NCBI GenBank assembly: GCA_041745535.1
Contig: JBGTIS010000389.1
Location: 35,226-99,225, forward strand
Source: JBGTIS01 sp041745535
GTDB lineage: Bacteria > Bacteroidota > Bacteroidia > Cytophagales > Cyclobacteriaceae
DNA: 64,000 nucleotides
Reading direction: 5' to 3'
Shown: positions 45,812 to 54,486 of the stretch, piece after piece
Layout of the letters: each line of letters starts with the position of its first letter
How positions within the stretch are numbered: the stretch's first letter is position 1
Translations under genes and position numbers: made by a program
The notes under the pieces: generated by a model
The model's database searches: none
Told to the model about the DNA's origin: nothing
What the model saw: only the letters and a program-made list of their open reading frames with translations

Positions 45812-46858
45812 TCATGACAAGCAACTAACCAGAAAGCCGGGTATTTCGTGTAATTTCACTATTCGTTTGGCAGCGCCTGCTTCCCAGGCATTTTTAGGCA
45901 TACCGAACACCACTGATGATTGTTCGTCCTGGGCAATGGTAAATCCCCCGCTATTTGATATCGCCTTTAAGCCTTCAGTACCATCTTTCCCCATACCAGT
46001 AAGAATTACGCCAATGGCTTTTTTTCCAAAAGTGGCAGCTACCGATTCAAACAAACAATCCACTGAAGGGTAATTGAACTCTTTGAATGTTCTTTTTGAA
46101 AAGGTAACAAAAGGATCCCCTGAAATCGGATGCTTATTTATCTTCATATTGCTGTGCCCGGGAGCCATATAAATTGTACCTCCCCGGAGTATGTCGCCCT
46201 TACGGGCTAGTTTTACTGGAAGCGGGGTACTGTTATTGAGCCTTAGCGCGAATGACTCCAAAAAGCGTTCGGGCATATGTTGCGCGATCACTACCGGTAC
46301 CGATAGGTTGGTGGGTAATTTATTTAAAATTGCCTCGATGGCTCCAGGCCCTCCGGTAGAGGCCCCGATAGCGATAATATCATAATTGAGCTGCTGCCCG
46401 AATGTATGATGGTGATTGTTATTTCTATTTACTTTTTGTTTGATCAGAGAGGCCACATTGGTAGCGGCGGCGGCTTTCACCATGGCCAAAAGCGGATAGT
46501 TACCTTGCTTCAACTGGGTAGCTATGTTTTCTTTGGGTTTATCCACAAAATCGAAAGCTCCGGCATGCAGCGCATCGAACACTTTAGGATCAGTTTTTTC
46601 CAAGGCGCTCAGCACGATTACCGGAGTTAGCATCTCCTTCATAATCCGTTGTACTACATACAACCCATCGTATTCGGGCATTACCATGTCGGTAATTACT
46701 ACATCAGGCTTGTGCATGCGTACTTTCTCAATGCCATCCTTCCCATTGTTCGCTGTGTCAACCACTTCTATTTTCGGGTCGCGTCGTAGCAAATCGGAAA
46801 TAAGAATACGCATTAAGCCCGAATCTTCAATGAGCAGGGTTCTGATCTTTTGGCTCAT
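45812..46858 (-). CDS. cheB: CheB receptor methylesterase
   Basis: A 348-residue response regulator that removes methyl groups from receptor glutamates. The receiver domain carries LLIEDSGLMR and VVITDMVMPEYDG. The methylesterase domain shows the catalytic Ser loop GASTGGPGAIEAIL, His in IAQHMPERFL and Asp in LTGMGKDGTEGLKAI. The ATG at 46858 (MSQKIRTLLIEDSG) was chosen because the receiver begins there and it leaves a 7-base gap to cheY; an in-frame start 14 codons upstream would lie inside cheY. Confidence 0.94.
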   Translation of the reverse strand: MSQKIRTLLIEDSGLMRILISDLLRRDPKIEVVDTANNGKDGIEKVRMHKPDVVITDMVMPEYDGLYVVQRIMKEMLTPVIVLSALEKTDPKVFDALHAGAFDFVDKPKENIATQLKQGNYPLLAMVKAAAATNVASLIKQKVNRNNNHHHTFGQQLNYDIIAIGASTGGPGAIEAILNKLPTNLSVPVVIAQHMPERFLESFALRLNNSTPLPVKLARKGDILRGGTIYMAPGHSNMKINKHPISGDPFVTFSKRTFKEFNYPSVDCLFESVAATFGKKAIGVILTGMGKDGTEGLKAISNSGGFTIAQDEQSSVVFGMPKNAWEAGAAKRIVKLHEIPGFLVSCLS

Positions 46859-46865
46859 GCTAATT

Positions 46866-47222
46866 TCAGGCTTTGGCAAGCACCGCCAGCAATTTTTCAC
46901 TTGTAAAAGGCTTTACGATATAGTCGAGTGCCCCCAAGCTCATGCCTTCATTAATCACCGATTCCTGCCCTACGGCACTAATCATCACTACTTTTGCGGA
47001 AAGTCCCTCCTCTTTATATACCTTCAGAATATCAGTTCCGATCATATCGGGCAATATATTATCCAAAGTGATAATATCCGGTTGCAGGTCAAACGCCATG
47101 TCAATCGCTTCTTCACCGTTGGAAGCCTGACCTACTACCTTATAACCGCCTTCTTCCAGCGCATCTTTGATCACCGTTCTCATATACAGTGAATCATCTA
47201 CAATCAATACATTTTTTCCCAT
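46866..47222 (-). CDS. cheY: CheY-like response regulator
   Basis: A 118-residue single receiver domain: VLIVDDSLYMR (acidic pocket), ITLDNILPDMIGTD (phosphoacceptor Asp; most CheY have MP after the Asp+2 position, here LP), MISAVGQ (Thr/Ser position) and VKPFTSEKL (Lys). It is the likely output of the adjacent CheA. In an organism without visible flagellar genes its target could be the gliding machinery or another process; the window gives no partner. Confidence 0.93.
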   Translation of the reverse strand: MGKNVLIVDDSLYMRTVIKDALEEGGYKVVGQASNGEEAIDMAFDLQPDIITLDNILPDMIGTDILKVYKEEGLSAKVVMISAVGQESVINEGMSLGALDYIVKPFTSEKLLAVLAKA

Positions 47223-47238
47223 TGTTTGGAAAGTTTAG

Positions 47239-47730
47239 TTAAATAATATGTTTATATGATGGTGTGCTTACCGCTACGCTACCGTTTTCGGTGTAAAAAC
47301 GGGCTGTTCTGCTTACTGATCCTCCTACGTCCATACCTGCCATGTAAATCCTGTTTTGTAAAAGCTGTTTTACCACAGCAGCTATGTTGTTTTTACCTAC
47401 CTGTAAGTGATCGCCCGCGAATAAATTAGCTCCCCCTACGACCTTAGCCCGCAAGCTTGTGTGGCTTCCCTTTATTTTCATCCTTGTTATCAGCGATTCT
47501 ACAGCAAAATCGGCATAGCTAGACATGGATATTCCGTTGTTTTCGTTCATCTCCATAATCTTCGGCAACATGATGTGAGCGCCCCCTCCTATTTTATGAA
47601 TCCGGTCGTACAGAAACAATCCAATACACGAACCCAATCCAAAGCAGGTGATTATCGTAGGTTTAGCAAATACCTTGATCTCTCCGATATTTAATGGGTG
47701 TTCGGTTTTTTTTTGTTTGGTTTCTGTCAT
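47239..47730 (-). CDS. cheD: CheD chemoreceptor glutamine deamidase
   Basis: A 163-residue enzyme converting receptor glutamines to glutamates. The catalytic Cys is in FGLGSCIGLFLYD, the His in GGGAHIMLPK, and the Thr region in GGSVSRTARFYTENGSVAV; VVGGANLF is also conserved. It is found together with the CheC-like gene, as in other systems where CheD and CheC interact. It is preceded by cheW by 73 bases and followed by cheY after 16. Confidence 0.93.
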   Translation of the reverse strand: MTETKQKKTEHPLNIGEIKVFAKPTIITCFGLGSCIGLFLYDRIHKIGGGAHIMLPKIMEMNENNGISMSSYADFAVESLITRMKIKGSHTSLRAKVVGGANLFAGDHLQVGKNNIAAVVKQLLQNRIYMAGMDVGGSVSRTARFYTENGSVAVSTPSYKHII

Positions 47731-47803
47731 GGCTCACAATTGTAGGTTTAGTAGGGCATTATTCTCCGACAGCCTGTTCAGTAAGTTGCTCAACTTTGGC
47801 TTT

Positions 47804-48346
47804 TTATACTGCTCCTACGGTACTTTTTTGAATAGTATTGTTGATTTCCTGCTCACTCATTACTTTAAAAATATCGATCAGGATAATAAGCCTGTCATCC
47901 CGTTTCACTATTCCCTTGATATAATTTTGCTCTACTGAACTATCATGCACAATATTTACTGTTTCGTCGATATCACTTTCTGATACAGTGAGGGTGTTAG
48001 GTACTTCTTTTACCAGAATACCAATCTTGAAATCTTCGCTTTCAACCACCAAGGTATAATTATTGGAACTGTTCAGCTCAGTAGCTTCCGAATTTCGAAT
48101 ACCAAACTTCTCTTTCAGATCAACAATGGCGATGATATTTCCCCGGATATTAGCCACACCTTTTACATAAGAAGGTGTTTGTGGCATTTTGGTGATATTG
48201 GGTGTAAGCACCACTTCCTTAATCTGATCAATATGCAATCCGTATTCCTCGCTGCCTTGCTTAAACACAATAAGCTGAAAGGAGTTAAGTACACGTTCAT
48301 CTTTGGTTTTAGTACGGGAGGCCAAAGTTTTCTGACTATTTTCCAT
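47804..48346 (-). CDS. cheW: CheW coupling protein
   Basis: A 180-residue adaptor linking receptor and CheA. The CheW fold is seen as LNSFQLIVFKQGSEEYGLHIDQIKEVV, YVKGVANIRGNIIAIVDLKEKFG and a C-terminal KRDDRLIILIDIFKVMS. The ATG at 48346 (MENSQKTLASRT) is preferred, since the 24 codons above have no family resemblance; ATG at 48418, 11 bases from the receptor stop, remains possible. A C-terminal tail of about 15 residues extends beyond the usual fold. Confidence 0.93.
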   Translation of the reverse strand: MENSQKTLASRTKTKDERVLNSFQLIVFKQGSEEYGLHIDQIKEVVLTPNITKMPQTPSYVKGVANIRGNIIAIVDLKEKFGIRNSEATELNSSNNYTLVVESEDFKIGILVKEVPNTLTVSESDIDETVNIVHDSSVEQNYIKGIVKRDDRLIILIDIFKVMSEQEINNTIQKSTVGAV

Positions 48347-48429
48347 TGGATTTGATTTTGATATTTGAAAACTATCGCACAGTTTGTATTTGGCAGCCAA
48401 ATGTTTACTGCTAACCATCTGTGCAATAA

Positions 48430-50682
48430 TTATTTACTTTTTGCTTTACCGTTTTTGTCCTGCAAGCCAGTCAGCTTAAACTGATTTACTCCTGCTTGTA
48501 GTTCAGCGGCAATTTCAGAAAGCTGATTACTTGACCTGGTAATATCGTCCATGCTGCCATTTAACTCTTGTGAAGAACTTGCCACCTGTTGCGTACCTGC
48601 TGCCGTTTCTTCCGCTACTACTACGATTTGCTCTATGTTTTTTACCACTGTGTCAATCGAGGATTTTTGCCCTACAGTAGCCTCCTTTATTGCTTTGGAG
48701 AAGGATAGTGTTTCATCGCTTGATCTGGCAATTTCCTGGAAGATTGTCTCAGCTTCCCTGGAAGCTTTATTTCCTTCTTTTACACTTCCTGCCATATTTT
48801 CAATAGCCTTGCCTGCAGATTGGGTATCTTTTTGCACATCGCTGATGATTTTCTCAATATCTACCGCGGATTTTCTTGAACCTTCGGCCAATTTTCGGAT
48901 TTCTTCCGCCACTACGGCAAATCCACGTCCTGCATCACCGGCACGGGCAGCTTCTATAGCGGCATTCAGTGCCAAAAGGTTGGTTTGCGCGGCAATATCT
49001 GTAATCACGTTCAAGGTTCTTCCGATCTCCTCTGCCCGCTGTGTCAGGATACTGATAGACTCAGAAGTAAGATTGGCAGAGTCACTGATGCCTGTCATGT
49101 TTTCCACCAGCCTACTGATTATTTTCAAGCCTTCTTCACAGCTTTTTTGTCCTTTTTCCGCTACCATGTTGATGAGTTCAGACTTGCTTTCCATTTCTTC
49201 GGAAGTTTGTAACACCTCATTCACCAATTTGGATGATTCATCGGTTCTGGAAGCCTGATCTTGTGCGCCTTTGGCCATTTGTGAGATGGCAGAGGCTACT
49301 TCGTTGGTATTTTTTTTCATACTCTCACTCTTTTCAAGCATTTTCACAGAAGAATTAGCCACCACATCGGCATTTTCACCAATGCTAGATAGTAAATTGT
49401 TAAGATTATCCACCGCGGTGTTAAGAGATTTCGCCATATTGAGGATGTCACCCTTTGCCTGCATCTCAAACTTTTTGGTAAGATCGCCATTGGCCATCTC
49501 AGTGATAATGGCATTGAATTCCAACACCGGGTCGGCAATAGATTGCAACAAAAGATTAATAGAATCAACCAGCGACTTCCAGGCTCCCTTAGAGTCCGCC
49601 AAATTCAAGCGGGCATTCAGATTCCCCTCATCACCGGCTTTCCTTACCACATTATTTACATCTTCAATGAATTCTTTAAGCGTATCTCTTAATTTAAGAT
49701 TGTCTTGAATCATTTGACCTAAATCACCATCAGAAGAAATCTTAATATCCGCGTCAAAGTTTCCTTCCCGTAATTGTCCAACGAATGCGCTTACAGCTTT
49801 CAGTGCCTGTGTAAATTCAGTAATATCTTTCGCGTATTTCACTACTTTAAAAGGAACTCCATTCATGTCAAAAATCGGATTGTAAGAAGCTTGTATCCAT
49901 ACTTCTTTTCCTCCTTTCCCGATCCGCTTGAACTCTCCTGTTTCAAACTGTCCTTCATTCAGCTTTTTCCAGAATGTCTTGTATTCCGAGCTGTTTTTAT
50001 AAGTCTCCTCTACAAAAATACTGTGGTGCTGCCCCTGTATTTCTTCCAATTGGTAACCCATGGCATTCAGGAAATTATCATTGGCCTTGATGATGGAGCC
50101 ATCCAGGTTGAACTCAATCACTGCCTGGGCTTTGCCTATCGCATTCATCTGTCCCTTGTAATCAGCGTTTCTAATTTTATCATCGGTAACATTGTTTGCC
50201 AGTTTAACCACTTTGGTTACGCTACCTTTGGCGTCTGCGATGGGCGTATAGTTGGCCAGTAACCAAACATAGGAGCCGTCTTTGGCAACGCGGTTGAATT
50301 CGCCAGTTTGGGGCTTCCCAACTTTCAAGTCCTTCCAGAATTGCTGATACTCCTCAGATTTGGCAAACTCCTCACCTACAAACATTTGGTGGTGCTTACC
50401 TTTTATTTCCGCCAGTGTATACTGCATTGTTTGCAGAAAAAGATCATTTGCTGTAATAATTGTACCATCCGCTTCAAATTCAATCACTGCTGAAGTAGTA
50501 TTGATGGCCTTCATTTTTGCCTCCATTTCAGCCTGTAAGGCTTTTAATTCCTCTAATTGCTGGAGCAACTGTGCCTCTTCTGCCTGTAAGGTAGCATTTC
50601 CTTTTGCTTGTTGATGCCCGTTGGTTTTTTTGTTACCTTCAAGCGCTGTTGTTACCTTCTCCGCGTTTTTTCGCTGTGCCAT
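48430..50682 (-). CDS. cytoplasmic methyl-accepting chemotaxis receptor (PAS-PAS-HAMPs-MA)
   Basis: A 750-residue receptor with no signal peptide and no membrane helix, so it should be cytosolic. After a Gln-rich coiled coil it has two PAS domains (about 55-175 and 180-295), each followed by a PAC-type strand (GEFNRVAKDGSYVWLLANYTP; GEFKRIGKGGKEVWIQASYNP); this type often binds heme or flavin. At least two HAMP-like units follow (QLREGNFDADIKI; EMANGDLTKKFEM), then the signalling domain with the conserved tip DIAAQTNLLALNAAIEAARAG and GRGFAVVAEEIRKLAE. It is the first gene of the chemosensory cluster and the only receptor in it. Confidence 0.94.
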   Translation of the reverse strand: MAQRKNAEKVTTALEGNKKTNGHQQAKGNATLQAEEAQLLQQLEELKALQAEMEAKMKAINTTSAVIEFEADGTIITANDLFLQTMQYTLAEIKGKHHQMFVGEEFAKSEEYQQFWKDLKVGKPQTGEFNRVAKDGSYVWLLANYTPIADAKGSVTKVVKLANNVTDDKIRNADYKGQMNAIGKAQAVIEFNLDGSIIKANDNFLNAMGYQLEEIQGQHHSIFVEETYKNSSEYKTFWKKLNEGQFETGEFKRIGKGGKEVWIQASYNPIFDMNGVPFKVVKYAKDITEFTQALKAVSAFVGQLREGNFDADIKISSDGDLGQMIQDNLKLRDTLKEFIEDVNNVVRKAGDEGNLNARLNLADSKGAWKSLVDSINLLLQSIADPVLEFNAIITEMANGDLTKKFEMQAKGDILNMAKSLNTAVDNLNNLLSSIGENADVVANSSVKMLEKSESMKKNTNEVASAISQMAKGAQDQASRTDESSKLVNEVLQTSEEMESKSELINMVAEKGQKSCEEGLKIISRLVENMTGISDSANLTSESISILTQRAEEIGRTLNVITDIAAQTNLLALNAAIEAARAGDAGRGFAVVAEEIRKLAEGSRKSAVDIEKIISDVQKDTQSAGKAIENMAGSVKEGNKASREAETIFQEIARSSDETLSFSKAIKEATVGQKSSIDTVVKNIEQIVVVAEETAAGTQQVASSSQELNGSMDDITRSSNQLSEIAAELQAGVNQFKLTGLQDKNGKAKSK

Positions 50683-51512
50683 TTTTTTATTCGATTAAAC
50701 TTATTTAATTTATTTTCATCCATATTTAGTACATCGTTGTTGGTGCCGACAGCTTCCAAATTACTTTTTTGATACATGCTGCTGGCAGTTTAAGCTATTT
50801 CAGGGCATTTTTCATATGTTTGGCCACGATACTGAAATTCAGTTCGTTTAGACCTTTTTCTACCCAATGCGCATACTTTTTACGCGAATTTTTCCAGTGT
50901 ATTTTACCGAATTATCAAACATCATAAGCCGGGGAAAGACTTGATTTTACTCTGTCGACGGATCACATCACGATACCTTCATGCTGAATTTGGTAATTAT
51001 TATGATTTCTATTATAGATATGTAATTCTAAAAAAATTTTATACTGAAAAAATATATTAACATTCAAAAAATGGTAGCAACCTTATTTGAAGCACATTGA
51101 CAATAAGACTGTAACTTATTATTTAATCCTAAAATTAAACCAGCTTAATCTGAAAAAATAACACACAAAATTAATAACCTTACATAAGTAGGTTAGGTAT
51201 AATATTTTCCTGATCATCCTTCTCTAATGTATTTTCACGGGATATAAAAAGTTAAAAGATTGGTGTATGATTTTAAAGCAAAAAACTGCCTTAGATGAAA
51301 AGACCTGTTATCGAAAGAGTATTTACAGTTGAGGAAAAATAAACCTTAAATTTAATGAGTAAAGCTGAAGGAGCGCTAGCTGAAAGCAGTTAATTCCATT
51401 GTAGCAAATTTTTTAATTGCCCCTTTACCAATCCTGTAATTCTTACCAAAATTTATATATTTGGGGGCTTATTCGCTTTCCGCATTACGAAAACTTAGTA
51501 AACCCTGATTCT
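50683..51512. other. long divergent intergenic region
   Basis: About 830 AT-rich bases between the chemosensory cluster and the permease operon. It should hold both promoters. One open segment without start codon (50795-50911, minus) is listed separately; otherwise no gene, RNA or clear hairpin was found. Confidence 0.55.
50795..50911 (-). pseudogene. possible gene remnant without start codon
   Basis: An open segment of 38 codons on the minus strand between a TAA (50912-50914) and a TAG (50795-50797). It reads FGKIHWKNSRKKYAHWVEKG and continues LNELNFSIVAKHMKNALK. The composition is strongly protein-like, amphipathic and basic, yet there is no ATG before the conserved-looking part. It could be the tail of a decayed gene. 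The family is not recognised. Confidence 0.3.
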
Positions 51513-52829
51513 GTGCCTCTACTTATTGTCCTTGCCGGTCTTGTTGTTCTGATTCTTCTTATCGGCTATTTTAAACTTGACACCTTTATTTCTTTTATTT
51601 TAGTTTCTATCGGCATCGGATTGGCCGAAGGCATGTCGCCCGGTACCATCTCTACCGCCATTCAGAAAGGCATCGGCGATACACTGGGTTTTCTGGTAAT
51701 TATTCTGGGGTTTGGTGCCATGCTGGGCAAGCTGGTAGCCGAAAGTGGCGCCGCCCAGCGCATCACTAATAGCCTGATGCAAAAGTTTGGCGATAGATAT
51801 ATTCAGTGGGCTTTGGTACTTACCGGATTTATTGTGGGCATTCCCCTGTTTTACTCGGTTGGATTTGTGATTATGGTACCGCTGGTGTTTACCGTAGGCG
51901 CCATTACCCGCTTGCCGCTACTGTATGTAGGGTTGCCCATGCTCGCAGCCTTATCGGTAACGCATGGCTACCTGCCGCCCCATCCCGCGCCTTCCGCGTT
52001 GGCCAATATTTATGGGGCCGACCTGGGTACTACGGTTATTTACGGACTCATTGTGGCGGTTCCGGCTATTATTCTGGGCGGACCTGTTTTTTCCAGTACA
52101 TTGAAAAAATACAATCCCAAACCCATTAAAGAGTTTTACGACGATCGAATCCTTACCGATGAGGAAATGCCCAGTCTTTTTACCAGCATTTTCACGGCAC
52201 TTTTGCCTGTTTTGCTGCTGGCACTCACCGCTTTGCTCAAAATATGGGTGAGCGAAACTTCCGCCATTGGCAAAGTTTTATCTTTTATCGGCGATCCTAT
52301 TATTGCCATGCTGATTACCGTGCTGGTAGCCATTTATACATTAGGCCTTCGGCGAGGCAAAACCATGAAAGAAGTGAGCAGTTCACTGGGTGAAGCCATC
52401 AGAAGCATTGCTGTTATTTTATTAATTATTGCCGGAGCCGGCACACTGAAGGAAGTACTGGTAGTAAGTGGCGTAAGTGATTACATTGCCGCGATTTTAC
52501 AAAATATCCCCATTTCACCGCTGATTCTGGCCTGGGGCATCGCGGCCATTATCCGGGTTTGTGTGGGTTCAGCCACCGTAGCCGGACTTACCAGCGCGGG
52601 CATTGTGCTACCGCTGATCGCGCAAACCAGTGCCGACCCAAACCTAATGGTGCTGGCTACCGGGGCAGGCAGCCTGATGTTTTCGCATTTAAATGATGGG
52701 GGTTTCTGGCTGTTTAAAGAATATTTTAATCTTACCGTAGAACAAACGCTTAAAACCTGGTCGGTAATGGAAACTATTGTATCTATAATCGGCTTAATTG
52801 GTGTATTAATTATAAATTTGTTTATTTAA
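51513..52829 (+). CDS. GntP-family permease (gluconate/D-serine type)
   Basis: A 438-residue inner-membrane proton symporter with about 12 hydrophobic segments. It matches the GntP family, which includes gluconate carriers and the D-serine carrier DsdX: MSPGTISTAIQKGIGDTLGFL, GFGAMLGKLVAESGAAQRI, GIPLFYSVGFVIMVPL, YLPPHPAPSALA, GSATVAGLTSAGIV and SHLNDGGFWLFKEYF. GTG at 51513 gives the N-terminus MPLLIVLAGL, like family members (MPLVIV-type starts). An in-frame TTG at 51417 would add 32 unrelated residues. RidA follows after 16 bases. Its neighbours favour a D-amino acid rather than a sugar acid as substrate; this is inference. Confidence 0.88.
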   Translation: MPLLIVLAGLVVLILLIGYFKLDTFISFILVSIGIGLAEGMSPGTISTAIQKGIGDTLGFLVIILGFGAMLGKLVAESGAAQRITNSLMQKFGDRYIQWALVLTGFIVGIPLFYSVGFVIMVPLVFTVGAITRLPLLYVGLPMLAALSVTHGYLPPHPAPSALANIYGADLGTTVIYGLIVAVPAIILGGPVFSSTLKKYNPKPIKEFYDDRILTDEEMPSLFTSIFTALLPVLLLALTALLKIWVSETSAIGKVLSFIGDPIIAMLITVLVAIYTLGLRRGKTMKEVSSSLGEAIRSIAVILLIIAGAGTLKEVLVVSGVSDYIAAILQNIPISPLILAWGIAAIIRVCVGSATVAGLTSAGIVLPLIAQTSADPNLMVLATGAGSLMFSHLNDGGFWLFKEYFNLTVEQTLKTWSVMETIVSIIGLIGVLIINLFI

Positions 52830-52845
52830 CCTAACACCCGCTTTT

Positions 52846-53322
52846 ATGGAAACCATTGATGCTGACAAAAAAATTGAAGAATTAAAACTGAGTCTCCCTC
52901 CCGCGCCTAAACCCATGGGTGTATATGTGCCTTTTTTGCAGGTAGGCAACCTGGTGTATGTGTCCGGACATGGCCCTATTCTGGACGACAACAAACTGAT
53001 TATTGGAAGAATAGGAAAAAAATTAAGCAAGAAAGAAGGGAAAAAAGCAGCCCGGCAGGTAGGCCTGGCCATTCTTTCCACCCTGAAAACCAGTCTGGGC
53101 AGCCTGAATAAAATCAAACGGGTGGTAAAAGTCCTGGGCATGGTAAATGCTTCCAAAGATTTTAAAGCACATCCTTTTGTAATTAACGGCTGTAGTGAAT
53201 TATTCGCGGAAGTATTTGGCGAAGAAAATGGCATTGGTGTAAGAAGCGCCGTAGGCATGGGCTCTTTGCCCGACAATATTCCGGTAGAAATTGAAGCGAT
53301 TTTTGAACTAAAAGAAGCGTAA
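52846..53322 (+). CDS. RidA/YjgF-family imine deaminase
   Basis: A 158-residue cytoplasmic protein of the RidA family, which hydrolyses reactive enamines and imines such as 2-aminoacrylate released by PLP-dependent dehydratases. The family features are VGNLVYVSGHGPILDDN, a helix KAARQVGLAILSTLKTSLGSLNKIKRVVKVLG, and the active-site strand GVRSAVGMGSLPDNIPVEIE with the conserved Arg and Glu. A 25-residue N-terminal extension contains SLPPAPKPMGVYVP, typical of the longer RidA subgroup. It lies 16 bases after the permease and one base before the PLP enzyme, so it is translationally linked to that enzyme. Confidence 0.93.
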   Translation: METIDADKKIEELKLSLPPAPKPMGVYVPFLQVGNLVYVSGHGPILDDNKLIIGRIGKKLSKKEGKKAARQVGLAILSTLKTSLGSLNKIKRVVKVLGMVNASKDFKAHPFVINGCSELFAEVFGEENGIGVRSAVGMGSLPDNIPVEIEAIFELKEA

Positions 53323-53323
53323 C

Positions 53324-54445
53324 ATGGAAACCCATTCCCCCTCCCCTTGGTACGAAATCAGTAACATCGATCAGATTGATTCGCCGGCTTTGGTAGTTTA
53401 CCCGGAAAGAATCAATTATAACATTGATCATATGATCCAGATAGCGGGCAGTCCTGAGGTATTGCGACCGCATGTTAAAACCTATAAAATGGAAGAGATC
53501 GTACGCATGCAAATGGCCAAGCGAATCCGGAAGTTTAAATGTGCTACAATTTCTGAAGCGGAAATGCTGGGCAATGCCGAAGTCGACGAAGTGCTGCTCG
53601 CCTATCAGCCGGTAGGCCCTAAAATACAACGTCTGGTTGAAATTGTAAGGCATTTTCCTAACACAAAATTCGCGGCACTGGTAGACCATCAGGAGGCAGC
53701 TACCGCGATGGCCCACGTGTTTCATCAGGTAGGTCAGAAGCTGAATGTGTTTCTTGATTTGGATGTCGGCATGCACCGCACTGGTGTTCCTGCCAACGAC
53801 CAGGCCGTTACCTTGTATCTATTTTGTAAACAATTAAAAGGCATACAACCCGTAGGCCTGCATGTATACGATGGCCATATCCGGGATACTGACTTACAAG
53901 TGAGAAAAGCCAAATGTGAAGCAGGTTTTAAAATGGCGGAAGCCCTGGCGCAAAGAATTACTGAAATAGACAAAAAAAGGCCAATATTGGTGGTAGGGGG
54001 CACCCCAACTTTTCCTATCCATGCCCAACGCCAGGGCGTGGAATGCAGTCCGGGTACCTGCCTCCTCTGGGATTGGGGTTACCACCAGGCATTGCCTGAG
54101 CAGACTTTCCAGTTTGCTGCTCTGGTGATTAGCAGAGTAATTTCTAAAACAGAAAATAACCTGATTTGTACCGACCTCGGCCATAAAAGCATCGCCTCCG
54201 AAAATCCTCATCCCCGTGTTCACTTTTTAAATTTACCCGATGCCAAAGCTGTTTCTCAAAGTGAGGAACACCTGGTGCTGGATGTGGGTAACAATGAGAA
54301 ATTTACCATAGGACAGGTGCTGTATGGCGTACCCATTCATATTTGTCCGACGGTGGCTCTCTATGGAAAGGCCTATATCATAGAAAACCAGACCATGAAA
54401 ACCATCTGGCAGGTAGCAGCCAGAAACAGAATGATCACGATTTAA
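53324..54445 (+). CDS. PLP enzyme, D-serine dehydratase/D-threonine aldolase family
   Basis: A 373-residue fold-type III (alanine-racemase-like) enzyme. The PLP lysine is Lys52 in RPHVKTYK. The C-terminal metal site reads H339-I-C341 (PIHICPTVAL). In characterised eukaryotic D-serine dehydratases zinc is held by a His-x-Cys pair, whereas D-threonine aldolases use His-x-Asp, so the pair here favours D-serine (or D-threonine) dehydration to the 2-oxo acid and ammonia. Coupling with RidA, which clears the aminoacrylate intermediate, supports this. The start ATG is one base after the RidA stop. An aldolase role cannot be excluded from sequence alone. Confidence 0.88.
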   Translation: METHSPSPWYEISNIDQIDSPALVVYPERINYNIDHMIQIAGSPEVLRPHVKTYKMEEIVRMQMAKRIRKFKCATISEAEMLGNAEVDEVLLAYQPVGPKIQRLVEIVRHFPNTKFAALVDHQEAATAMAHVFHQVGQKLNVFLDLDVGMHRTGVPANDQAVTLYLFCKQLKGIQPVGLHVYDGHIRDTDLQVRKAKCEAGFKMAEALAQRITEIDKKRPILVVGGTPTFPIHAQRQGVECSPGTCLLWDWGYHQALPEQTFQFAALVISRVISKTENNLICTDLGHKSIASENPHPRVHFLNLPDAKAVSQSEEHLVLDVGNNEKFTIGQVLYGVPIHICPTVALYGKAYIIENQTMKTIWQVAARNRMITI

Positions 54446-54486
54446 TGAACAAAGTACCTTATTTAATTTTTTGAAATACCAAACAT

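Noticed and set aside
46524..47192. Plus-strand open frame of 222 codons across cheB and cheY
   Set aside because: Antisense to two well-defined receiver genes; no family resemblance.
51417..51512. Longer TTG start for the GntP-family permease
   Set aside because: The 32 added residues do not resemble the family, whereas GTG at 51513 gives the expected MPLLIV-type N-terminus.
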